The notes under the pieces: generated by a model
Databases searched by the model: none
What the model was told of the DNA's origin: nothing
Seen by the model: only the letters and a program-made list of their open reading frames with translations
NCBI GenBank assembly: GCA_021325375.1
Contig: JAJPHG010000039.1
Span: 34,390-98,389 of the forward strand
Direction: 5' to 3'
DNA length: 64,000 nt
From: Alphaproteobacteria bacterium
Lineage (GTDB): Bacteria > Pseudomonadota > Alphaproteobacteria > Micropepsales > Micropepsaceae
Shown here: positions 28,350 through 36,550 of the stretch, piece by piece
Layout of the letters: each line of letters opens with the position of its first letter
Numbering within the stretch: position 1 is the stretch's first letter
Made by a program: the position numbers and the translations under genes

Positions 28350-29672
28350 TCAAGGGCCAGTGACCTTATTCAACACTGCCTCCAGACTCATCTCCTCCTT
28401 CGCGCCGGTGGCGCGGGATTTGACTTCGACGAGGCCTTTCTCAAGCCCGCGCGGGCCGACGACGATCTGGGTCGGCAGGCCGATCAGGTCCATGCTCGCG
28501 AACTTGGCGCCGGGGCGGTCGTCGGTGTCGTCGTAGAGCACGTCCTTCCCCGCGGCGGTGAGCTTGGCATAGAGCTCGTTGCAGGCGGCGTCCGTCTTGG
28601 CGTCGCCGCTCTTGAGGTTGATCAGCGCGACGTCGAACGGCGCCACGGGCGCGGGCCACACGATCCCGGCGTCGTCGTGGCAGGCCTCGATGATCGCGCC
28701 GACGAGACGCGACACGCCCACGCCGTAGGAGCCGCCATGGATCGGCACGTCCTTGCCGTCGGAACCGGTGACGACCGCCTTCATCGGCACGGAGTACTTC
28801 GTGCCGAAATAGAAGATCTGGCCGACCTCGATGCCGCGCGCGGTGACGCGCTTCTCGGGCGGCACCTCCGCCTCGAAGCGCGCCGCGTCGTGCACGTCCG
28901 AGGTTGCGGCATAGAGCGCGGTGCGCTGGCGCACGATGGGCTCGAGGTCTGCGTTGAAATCGACGTCCTCGCCGGGCACCGGCATGTCGAGCAGGTCCTT
29001 GTGACAGAACACCTCGCTCTCGCCGGTCTCGGCCAGCACGATGAACTCGTGGGAGAGATCGCCGCCGATGGGGCCGGTCTCGGCACGCATCGGGATCGTG
29101 GTGATGCCCATGCGCGTGAACGCGCGCAGATAGGCGACATACATCCTGTTGTAGGAGCGCCGCGCCGCTTCCTGGTCGATGTCGAAGGAATAGGCGTCCT
29201 TCATCAGGAACTCGCGCCCGCGCATCACGCCGAAGCGCGGACGGACCTCGTCGCGGAACTTCCACTGCGTGTGATAGAGGTTCAGCGGCAGCGCCTTGTA
29301 GGATTTCACATAGGCGCGGAAGATCTCCGTGATCATGTCCTCGTTGGTGGGCCCGTAGAGCAGCTCGCGCTCGTGGCGATCCTTGATGCGCAGCATCTCG
29401 GGCCCGTAGGCGTCGTAGCGGCCGGTCTCCTTCCACAGGTCCGAAGGCTGGAGCGTCGGCATCAGGATCTCGATGGCGCCCGCACGGTCCATCTCCTCGC
29501 GCACGATCTGCTCGATCTTCTGCAGCACGCGGAAGCCGAGCGGCAGCCAGGCATAGATGCCGGCCGCCTCCTGGCGGATCATGCCGGCGCGCAGCATCAG
29601 CCGGTGCGACACGATCTGCGCCTCGGACGGCGTCTCCCGGAGGAGCGGCAGGAAATAGCGGGAAAGGCGCAT
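28350..29672 (-). CDS. proS: Prolyl-tRNA synthetase
   Basis: [54 protein letters not shown]. Confidence 0.97.
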   Translation of the reverse strand: MRLSRYFLPLLRETPSEAQIVSHRLMLRAGMIRQEAAGIYAWLPLGFRVLQKIEQIVREEMDRAGAIEILMPTLQPSDLWKETGRYDAYGPEMLRIKDRHERELLYGPTNEDMITEIFRAYVKSYKALPLNLYHTQWKFRDEVRPRFGVMRGREFLMKDAYSFDIDQEAARRSYNRMYVAYLRAFTRMGITTIPMRAETGPIGGDLSHEFIVLAETGESEVFCHKDLLDMPVPGEDVDFNADLEPIVRQRTALYAATSDVHDAARFEAEVPPEKRVTARGIEVGQIFYFGTKYSVPMKAVVTGSDGKDVPIHGGSYGVGVSRLVGAIIEACHDDAGIVWPAPVAPFDVALINLKSGDAKTDAACNELYAKLTAAGKDVLYDDTDDRPGAKFASMDLIGLPTQIVVGPRGLEKGLVEVKSRATGAKEEMSLEAVLNKVTGP

Positions 29673-29816
29673 GGGGGTTCCGCTTGTATGTCGCTGACCT
29701 TCTTACGGAAACTGGGAGACCAGGGCAATGCGAACGCGCATGGCGAATTCACGCGCGATATTGACTTATGGTTGTATTCGCAATAGCCTCGAAAAATCCA
29801 CGGCTCGGGGCGCCCG

Positions 29817-30563
29817 ATGGATTTGGACGCATTCCTTAGATCGATAAACGCATATGCCAGGGACTACATCCTGTACCTGGTCAGCTTTTTTCATTTTCGA
29901 GACAATTCGCTCGCCGCGGACAGCATCGAGGATGAGGACGGCCGGATCATCACCCACGCCCTGATCAACCTGGTGGTGGGCGTCTTCATCCAGCAGAGTT
30001 TCATCTCCAACGTGCTTTCCAGCACGAAGCAGCTCGCCAAGGCGAACCTCGCGGGCGACAGCGACAAGATACCCTGGCTGGAATTCCTCAGGAACGACAC
30101 CTTCGTCAAGCTGCTCTACAGCGAGCTGTGGATCTGGGTGCTGTTCAGCATCGTCATCTACGCATTGGCCAGCATGGCGGGGCGGGTCCGCTATCTCTCC
30201 GCGCTCTCGGTCACGTTGTCGGTGTTTCCTCCCGCCTTCGCGGTAGGCGCGGCCGGCTGCCAATTCGCCTCTCTCCTCTACTTCCTGTTCGACAGCCCCG
30301 TCCATCCCGCCAGTCCGCTTTGCACGAGCTGGACAGGATTGTTCTTCAACGCCGCGGTCGAGCTGATCCTCGTGGGTGTCGCGCTTTACTATGCGCTGAG
30401 CAGAAAGCCCGCGAAGGGCGATCCGCTGATCGCGCCGCGCCGCCGCTGGGCGCGATTGCTCGTGTCAGGCGCGGTCGTGCTGTTTCTCTTCCTCGCTCAA
30501 TTGGCCGTGTTCGGGCCAGCCAACGTGTTCGGCGTGATCGCCTATTGCGTCGCGCGACATTAG
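29817..30563 (+). CDS. Polytopic membrane protein of unknown function
   Basis: About 4-5 hydrophobic segments (LLYSELWIWVLFSIVIYALASM, LLVSGAVVLFLFLAQLAVF). Confidence 0.7.
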   Translation: MDLDAFLRSINAYARDYILYLVSFFHFRDNSLAADSIEDEDGRIITHALINLVVGVFIQQSFISNVLSSTKQLAKANLAGDSDKIPWLEFLRNDTFVKLLYSELWIWVLFSIVIYALASMAGRVRYLSALSVTLSVFPPAFAVGAAGCQFASLLYFLFDSPVHPASPLCTSWTGLFFNAAVELILVGVALYYALSRKPAKGDPLIAPRRRWARLLVSGAVVLFLFLAQLAVFGPANVFGVIAYCVARH

Positions 30564-30575
30564 ATGGAGTGACAA

Positions 30576-30908
30576 ATGCGCGAAGTCTCCAGCGTGCCGA
30601 TGCGCAAGGCGGCGAGAGGGCGCATTCCCGCCGCCCTTTGCGCCGCGAGCGCGATCCTCCTCCTCGCGGCAAATCCGGCGCAGGCGCAGGGCAAGCCTCT
30701 TCCGAGATGCTTCCAGGTCGATGGCGACCAGTCGGTGGCGGATCAGATGGGCAGCGCCTTTCTCGGAGTGCTGCGGTTCACGACAACCTGGTGGTCGGGC
30801 CATTGCACGCTCGACGGCGCGGACGCTCCGACTCTTCCGGGAGGGTTCCCTATTCCGCCGCCGCCGGTACGGCAAGCGCCACCGGCGCCGACACCGCACC
30901 TTCCGTAA
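30576..30908 (+). CDS. Small secreted protein, signal peptide plus Pro-rich tail
   Basis: AALCAASAILLLAANPAQAQG signal peptide; mature CFQVDGDQSVADQMGSAFLGVLRFTTTWWSGHC; PPPPVRQAPPAP tail. Confidence 0.55.
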   Translation: MREVSSVPMRKAARGRIPAALCAASAILLLAANPAQAQGKPLPRCFQVDGDQSVADQMGSAFLGVLRFTTTWWSGHCTLDGADAPTLPGGFPIPPPPVRQAPPAPTPHLP

Positions 30909-30945
30909 ACGCGGCTGATGGGGCCGCCCCGCACGGCCGGCTCAA

Positions 30946-31005
30946 CCTGTCCCCCGGCTTCATCGGGGTGAAGGCGACTTGGTCGGGCATGGCGTCGATC
31001 AGCGC
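30946..31005 (-). pseudogene. Duplicated 3'-end remnant of the gene at 31848-33491
   Basis: 60-bp stretch matching 31851-31910 with 4 mismatches; encodes ALIDAMPDQVAFTPMKPGDR. Confidence 0.8.
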
Positions 31006-31039
31006 CCAAGGGTAAACGCACACGCTATCCGTTGATCCA

Positions 31040-31246
31040 TTACTCATCGCTGCTGGTCGAGCTTTTGCCGGACCCAGTTTGAGTTGGATGCCTTATCGGA
31101 TGGATGGTGATGACATCGCCAGAGCGTAGGATTGTGAGTTCAGTTCCATCGGGATAAGCGAACTCGTCAGGGATATAGACAGCCAAACCCTCTTCGTCGC
31201 GGAAGACTCGCGTCGTTTTCGAAACAGATTCACCGACATCTTGCAT
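31040..31246 (-). CDS. AbrB/MazE/VapB-like antitoxin without an adjacent toxin
   Basis: VSKTTRVFRDEEGLAVYIPDEFAYPDGTELTILRSGDVITIHP. Confidence 0.7.
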   Translation of the reverse strand: MQDVGESVSKTTRVFRDEEGLAVYIPDEFAYPDGTELTILRSGDVITIHPIRHPTQTGSGKSSTSSDE

Positions 31247-31323
31247 ACCAACAGTATGTAAAGCAATTTCGCTCCGACGTCAAAGCGGTCGCTCGACTTC
31301 GTTGGGGTTAGCCGCGATCCCGT

Positions 31324-31851
31324 TCAAAGGCATTCGGCGCTGTAATAACCTTCTATAGTTGTGAGGCGGCCCCTGCGATCAGCGACCCAGCGCACCGCGA
31401 GCCGCATGTCGCAGGGTGCGCCGCCCCAATCGTAGCGCAGCGCTTGCGTATCTTCGCGAACCTGGCACCGATGTTTGTCGGTTTGGGTTGCGACCACACC
31501 ATTTCCTTGGCCGCAATCGGCAATTTTCTCGGGCTTGAACCCCTGTGAAATCAGAGCGACTTTCATGGCTTGCTCGTCGGAGCCCGGTGGAAAATTCCGG
31601 CGGAGAATCGCCGTGAATTTCGTGCTGGCCGGTTCCGGCATCATCCAGTCGCTGCCACTCGAAATCACGCCGGATGCAGCAATCGGCGGCGGATGGCGAT
31701 TGGCCATGATGGCGGCATAGAAAAGATCAAGGCGGCCGCGCGCATCTTCCGAGCCGAAGAAATACACGACGGCGACGTAGGCAGCGCAAACGACCAGCAG
31801 AGCTGCTAGCACGAACGCGGTGCGCTTCAGCCAACGCATCACGGCAGTCAC
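31324..31851 (-). CDS. Membrane-anchored hypothetical protein
   Basis: N-terminal TM WLKRTAFVLAALLVVCAAYVAVVYFF; conserved Cys (DCGQGNG, HRCQVRE, APCDMRL); 4-bp overlap with upstream gene. Confidence 0.65.
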   Translation of the reverse strand: MTAVMRWLKRTAFVLAALLVVCAAYVAVVYFFGSEDARGRLDLFYAAIMANRHPPPIAASGVISSGSDWMMPEPASTKFTAILRRNFPPGSDEQAMKVALISQGFKPEKIADCGQGNGVVATQTDKHRCQVREDTQALRYDWGGAPCDMRLAVRWVADRRGRLTTIEGYYSAECL

Positions 31852-33491
31852 CTATCCCCTGGCTTCATCGGGGTGAAGGCCACCTGGTCGGGCATGGCGT
31901 CGATCAGCGCTTTGATGTCGATGGGAGGCGGGGTGTCGAGGCCGCTGCCCTTCACACGATGGTTCAGCTCGTCGATGTCGAAGCCCATCTGCAGGTCGTA
32001 GGTGCGGTCGGGCTGGTTCCTCAAGCGCTGCTCGGCCTCGTACCATTTGAGCTTCACCTTCGGGTCGGGACAGCTGGCGCGCTCGGCGCCTTCCGCGCCC
32101 CAGCGCAGCTCGATGCAGTGATAGGGATCGAAGGAGAGCTTGAACAGGCGGCGCATCATGTCGTCGAAAGTCATCGCCACCGGCTGCTTGGCGGAGTTGA
32201 GATAGGTGATGGTGCAGGCCTTGGACTGCGCCTCGTAGGTCTCGCGCAGATCCTTCTGCAGGAAATTGCCGTCATAGACGATGCGCGGGTCGCGGCGGAC
32301 CCACAACCCGATCATCTCCTGGAGGTCCTTGTAGAACTGCGCGAACGCCGTCTTGATGCGCGCGTCGCGCGACGGCGTGGAATAGGTCTCCCACTCCTTG
32401 TCGTCGGAGCCGTAGATGTTGTCGGGCAGGCGGTGGGGGTGATCCTTGGCGGCGATGCCGTCCTTGATGTCGAGGTCGACGTACTGCGCGCGGTCGTTGA
32501 GGTCGTTGCACAGCGTTTTCATCGTCGCCTGCAGCTCGTAGAGCGGCGTCAGCGAGGTCTTGCCGCCCGACACCGCGACGCGCACATATTCATAGAAGCC
32601 GAGCGGCGCGCCGTTATAGGCGAAGCGCGCCTTCTTCACGTCCTGCTTCGGATTGGGCTCGGTGCCGACGTACTGGACGAGCGAGAAATCGGCGATCTGG
32701 TCGTTCTGCGCGAACGCCATGTGGCCGCCGAGAAGATGCCCGCCCGCGTCGCGATGCGCACCCACGAGCTTGAACGGCCGCCAGTTCTTCAAGCCGCCGC
32801 CGAGCCTCGCCGGGCTCTGGCCGAACTGCGCGCCGTAGACGCTGCGCGTGATGGTGAAGTCGGGATGGGCGTCCATGTAGAATATACGTCCGTCCTCGTC
32901 GACCTTGTAGACGATGGCGACGTGGCCGTTCACGTCGTAGACGAGCGAGCCCGGCCGCACGCTGCCCGGCTGCAGCGCGGGCGAGTAGAAATCCGACTGC
33001 ACGCCGCGCGTCTCCGACGCATCGGTGCGATAGGTGCCGGAGAAGACCGTGTCCAGCATCTGCATGATCGCGGGCGTGGGTTCGATGCCGCCGCCGCGGT
33101 CTATGATGTCGTGGCGCCCGGTCGGGCGGTTGGCCGATTTGGTGAAGCGCAGGTCGCCGCCCTCGCCGCTCACCCCGTCGACATAGGAGAACGGCAGGTT
33201 GTTCTTCCACGCGTAATAGGCACGCAGGAGATAGGGCCACTTCGCGCAATCGACGTCGATGTCGAGAAAATGCTGGTCGGTCTTGCGGAACGGGTTGGAG
33301 GTATCGCGCAGGCAGCTCTCCGACGAGCTGCAATTGCTTTCGCCCAGCGCCGTGACGAAGCGCCCGAAGCCGGCCTCGTCCTCCGCGCTCCAATGATCCT
33401 TGAGGATGCGCCATGACGAGGCCTGCGCGCCCGCCACGGACGCGCAAAACAGTGCCGCGGCCAGCGCCGCTATCGTCCATTTCCCCACCAC
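31848..33491 (-). CDS. Large secreted protein with possible NlpC/P60- or CHAP-like Cys/His motifs
   Basis: Signal peptide MVGKWTIAALAAALFCASVAGAQA; DVDCAKWPYLLRAYYAWKNN ... GHVAIVYKVDEDGRIFYMDAHPD. Confidence 0.65.
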   Translation of the reverse strand: MVGKWTIAALAAALFCASVAGAQASSWRILKDHWSAEDEAGFGRFVTALGESNCSSSESCLRDTSNPFRKTDQHFLDIDVDCAKWPYLLRAYYAWKNNLPFSYVDGVSGEGGDLRFTKSANRPTGRHDIIDRGGGIEPTPAIMQMLDTVFSGTYRTDASETRGVQSDFYSPALQPGSVRPGSLVYDVNGHVAIVYKVDEDGRIFYMDAHPDFTITRSVYGAQFGQSPARLGGGLKNWRPFKLVGAHRDAGGHLLGGHMAFAQNDQIADFSLVQYVGTEPNPKQDVKKARFAYNGAPLGFYEYVRVAVSGGKTSLTPLYELQATMKTLCNDLNDRAQYVDLDIKDGIAAKDHPHRLPDNIYGSDDKEWETYSTPSRDARIKTAFAQFYKDLQEMIGLWVRRDPRIVYDGNFLQKDLRETYEAQSKACTITYLNSAKQPVAMTFDDMMRRLFKLSFDPYHCIELRWGAEGAERASCPDPKVKLKWYEAEQRLRNQPDRTYDLQMGFDIDELNHRVKGSGLDTPPPIDIKALIDAMPDQVAFTPMKPGDR

Positions 33492-33593
33492 GCACCCACG
33501 GTCGTGAGCGGGCGGGGAGGAGTCAAGGCGGTTGGAGGCAGGATGGTTTCCTCGCCGAGTTTTTCCAATTGATTCAAAACCTTACAGAACTCG

Positions 33594-33809
33594 TCATGGC
33601 CCGGTCCATAGCGACAGCGTATGGACGCGGGCCACCCAGGCGACGTCTGCAACTCTTTCGCCAATGGATCACGCGGAGCCGCGGAGTTCGCGCAGACAAA
33701 CTTGATCGCCGCGCACTCCGCGTCTCCGCGTGCGAATCCTTTTATCGTGCAGAACCTAACTGGGTGGCCCGCGTCCATACGCTGTCGCTATGGACCGGGC
33801 CGTGACATT
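33594..33809. repeat. Nested palindromic repeat, family A copy 2
   Basis: TCATGGCCCG-GTCCATAGCGACAGCGTATGGAC-GCGGGCCACCCAG ... inner CACGCGGAGCCGCGGAG/CTCCGCGTCTCCGCGTG ... CTGGGTGGCCCGC-...-CGGGCCGTGACA. Confidence 0.88.
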
Positions 33810-33823
33810 TGAGGGGGCGGGGA

Positions 33824-35113
33824 ATGTTGGAGAAACTTTTCGCGCTCGGCGCACACGGCACAACCGTCCGCCGCGAGATGGTCGCGGGCGCGACCACGTT
33901 CCTCACCCTCGCCTACATCATGTTCGTGAACCCGAAGATCCTGGGGGCCGCGGGGCTCGACCAGGGCGCGGTGTTCGTCGCGACCTGCGCCGCGTCGGCG
34001 CTGACGACGGCGCTGATGGGGCTCTATGCGCGGCTTCCCGTGGCGCTGGCGCCGGGCATGGGGCTGAACGCCTATTTCGCCTTCACCGTCGTCCCCGCGC
34101 TCAAGGGCGATTGGCGGCTGGCGCTCGGCTGCGTGTTCCTGTCGGGCATCCTCTTCGTCGTGCTGTCGCTGACGCCGGCGCGCGAATGGCTGATCAACGC
34201 GATCCCGAAGAGCCTCAAGCTCGCCATCGCCGCGGGCATCGGCTTCTTCCTCGCGCTGATCGGCTTCGAGGCCGCGGGCCTTGTCGCCGCCGACCCGGTG
34301 ACGCTGCTGCGCGAGGGCACGCTCACCGATCCCAAGGTGCTGATCGCGGCGGGCGCGTTCGTCCTGATGTTCGCGCTCGCGGCCCGCGGCGTGGTCGGCG
34401 CCGTGCTGATCGGCATCGTCGTGGCGACGGTCCTGGGCGAGGCGATGCCGCCCAATGCCATCAGCGGCGCCGTCAGCCTGCCGCCGCCCATCGCGCCGAC
34501 GTTCCTTCAGATGCATTTCACCGGCGCGCCGGCCGCCGCCGTCGCCACGATCGTGTTCGTGTTCCTCTTGATCGACATGCTGGACACCTCCGGCACGCTG
34601 ACCGCCGTCGCCCATCAGGCGAACATGCTCGACGCCGAGGGCCGCCTGCCCCATGCGCGCCGCGCGCTCGCCGTGGACGCGCTGGGCACGATGCTGGGTG
34701 CCGCGCTCGGGACATCGCCCGTCACCGCCTATATCGAGAGCGCGACCGGCATCCAGGCCGGCGGCCGCACCGGCCTGACCGCGCTCGTCGTCGCCGCGCT
34801 CTTTGTCTTGAGCCTGTTCTTCGCGCCGCTCGCCGCCGCGGTTCCCGCCTACGCGACCGCGCCCGCGCTGATCTTCGTCGCGGCCCTGATGGCGAAGGGC
34901 CTGAAGGAGATCGACTGGGACGACCTGACCGAGGCCGCGCCGGCGCTGCTTACCGCGCTCGCGATCCCCTTCACCTATTCCATCGCCGCCGGCATGGGGA
35001 TCGGGTTCATCTCTTACGTCGCGATCAAGCTCGTGTCAGGCCGCTGGCGCGAGGTGAACGCCGCAGTCGCGATCATCGCGCTGGCGTTCGCGGCGAAGAT
35101 CGCGGTGGGGTGA
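33824..35113 (+). CDS. NCS2 family (AzgA-like) purine permease
   Basis: REMVAGATTFLTLAYIMFVNPKIL, ALAPGMGLNAYFAFTVV, TSPVTAYIESATGIQAGGRTGLTAL. Confidence 0.92.
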   Translation: MLEKLFALGAHGTTVRREMVAGATTFLTLAYIMFVNPKILGAAGLDQGAVFVATCAASALTTALMGLYARLPVALAPGMGLNAYFAFTVVPALKGDWRLALGCVFLSGILFVVLSLTPAREWLINAIPKSLKLAIAAGIGFFLALIGFEAAGLVAADPVTLLREGTLTDPKVLIAAGAFVLMFALAARGVVGAVLIGIVVATVLGEAMPPNAISGAVSLPPPIAPTFLQMHFTGAPAAAVATIVFVFLLIDMLDTSGTLTAVAHQANMLDAEGRLPHARRALAVDALGTMLGAALGTSPVTAYIESATGIQAGGRTGLTALVVAALFVLSLFFAPLAAAVPAYATAPALIFVAALMAKGLKEIDWDDLTEAAPALLTALAIPFTYSIAAGMGIGFISYVAIKLVSGRWREVNAAVAIIALAFAAKIAVG

Positions 35114-35122
35114 ACCACGCTT

Positions 35123-35175
35123 GTCATCCCCTTCCCTCGCGATGCCGACGGCATCGTTCGGCCGGGGATGACAAA
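35123..35175. repeat. Short palindromic intergenic repeat, family C
   Basis: CTTGTCATCCCCTTCCCTCGCGATGCCGACGGCATCGTTCGGCCGGGGATGACAAA. Confidence 0.7.
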
Positions 35176-35181
35176 TTTTGC

Positions 35182-35409
35182 TTAGAGATCCAGCACACCG
35201 AACAGGATCAACGCATAGAACACGATCCACAACACCGCCGCCACGCCCGTCGCGATCAGCGCCTTGCGGCCGAGCATCGGGTTGAGCGGCGCGCCCGTCT
35301 CCGGGTCGACGTCGCCGAGCCCAACGGGCAGCAGGCAGAACAGCGCCAGGAACCAGAAGATCAGGAACGCGCTGACCAGGACCGCCCAATGGACGATGAG
35401 GATCGTCAC
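35182..35409 (-). CDS. DUF1467 family small membrane protein
   Basis: MTILIVHWAVLVSAFLIFWFLALFCLLPVGLGDVDPETGAPLNPMLGRKALIATGVAAVLWIVFY, next to mce as in other alphaproteobacteria. Confidence 0.85.
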   Translation of the reverse strand: MTILIVHWAVLVSAFLIFWFLALFCLLPVGLGDVDPETGAPLNPMLGRKALIATGVAAVLWIVFYALILFGVLDL

Positions 35410-35810
35410 GCCTGTTCGAGCTCGACGAGGGTGCCGACGAAATCCTTCGGATGCAGGAAGATCACGGGCTTGCCATGCGCGCCGATGCGCGGCTCGCCGG
35501 TGCCGGTGATGGTCGCACCTTCCGCGCGCATGCGGTCGCGCGCGGCGATGATGTCTTCGACCTCGTAGCAGACGTGATGCACGCCGCCGGACGGGTTCTT
35601 CTTGAGGAAGTTCGCGATGGGCGAGTTCTCGCCCAGGGGCTCCAGCAGCTCGATCTTGGTGTTGCCGAGATCGACGAACACCGTGGTCACGCCGTGGTCC
35701 GGCTGCGGCACCTCGCCCGAGACCTCGGCGCCCAGCGTGTCGCGATAGATCTTCGCGGCCTTCTTGATGTCGCTGGTCGCGATGGCGACGTGGTTCAGGC
35801 GTCCGATCAT
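35406..35810 (-). CDS. mce: Methylmalonyl-CoA epimerase
   Basis: MIGRLNHVAIATSDIKKAAKIYRDTLGAEVS...GGVHHVCYEVEDI...IFLHPKDFVGTLVELEQ. Confidence 0.92.
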   Translation of the reverse strand: MIGRLNHVAIATSDIKKAAKIYRDTLGAEVSGEVPQPDHGVTTVFVDLGNTKIELLEPLGENSPIANFLKKNPSGGVHHVCYEVEDIIAARDRMRAEGATITGTGEPRIGAHGKPVIFLHPKDFVGTLVELEQA

Positions 35811-36463
35811 TTCTTCACTCCGAGCTCGTCGAGCAATTGCGCGTCCACAAGATACGGCTTCAGCTTCGCCGCCGGCAATGCGACTTCTTCGGCGCAGGCC
35901 TGGGTGGCGTGGGCGAGCTCGGGCGCGACCACGAGCCCCTTGCCCGACTGCAGGCGGAAGATCGCGTCGTCGGCGCTCTCGAACGGGTCCTGCGCCATCG
36001 TCAGCTTGCGGCAGTCGGGATCGGCATCCCTGGGATAGTGCGCGCGGTAAAGCTTTGTCAGGCCCTCGAGCATGAAGCCCGGCTTGAATACCGTCTTCCA
36101 GTCGACCTCGCGGCCGGTCGTGAGATCGAAGGTGACCGGCGTCTCTATGCCGTTGTTGGGATAGGCGCCGCCGCAATAGTTGGAGCTCGTCACCTGGAGC
36201 GAGAAGTAGCGCTGCGAGAGATAGCCGACCTTGACGGTCACCGACCACGTGTCGTCGTCGGGCTTCTCGCCCGCATGCCGCAAATCGCTCAAACATTCCT
36301 GATAGTCGGCGTGGTTCTGATCCTCTTTCGCGGCAATGGCGGCGTTGACGCGCGCCATCACCGCGGCGTCCGGAAACTGCGTGAGACGCGGCCAACGCGG
36401 CTCGACGCCTGAGGCCTGCATCGGAACAGCCAGAACCGCGGCGGCGATCAAACTCACAGCCAT
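35807..36463 (-). CDS. Secreted protein, DUF3298/RsiV-like
   Basis: Signal peptide MAVSLIAAAVLAVPMQASG; FSLQVTSSNYCGGAYPNNGIETPVTFDLTTGREVDWKTVF. Confidence 0.65.
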   Translation of the reverse strand: MAVSLIAAAVLAVPMQASGVEPRWPRLTQFPDAAVMARVNAAIAAKEDQNHADYQECLSDLRHAGEKPDDDTWSVTVKVGYLSQRYFSLQVTSSNYCGGAYPNNGIETPVTFDLTTGREVDWKTVFKPGFMLEGLTKLYRAHYPRDADPDCRKLTMAQDPFESADDAIFRLQSGKGLVVAPELAHATQACAEEVALPAAKLKPYLVDAQLLDELGVKK

Positions 36464-36550
36464 ATCAACTCCACTGGGGCCAACGTCCAACTGACGGGCC
36501 CGTCATGATATAGCGCCTGGGCCGATCTTGGAAAACGGCGGCGAGCGCGG

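Noticed and set aside
29766-30305. 179-aa minus-strand ORF overlapping 29817-30563
   Set aside because: The plus-strand ORF encodes coherent transmembrane segments; the minus ORF is an acidic low-complexity shadow.
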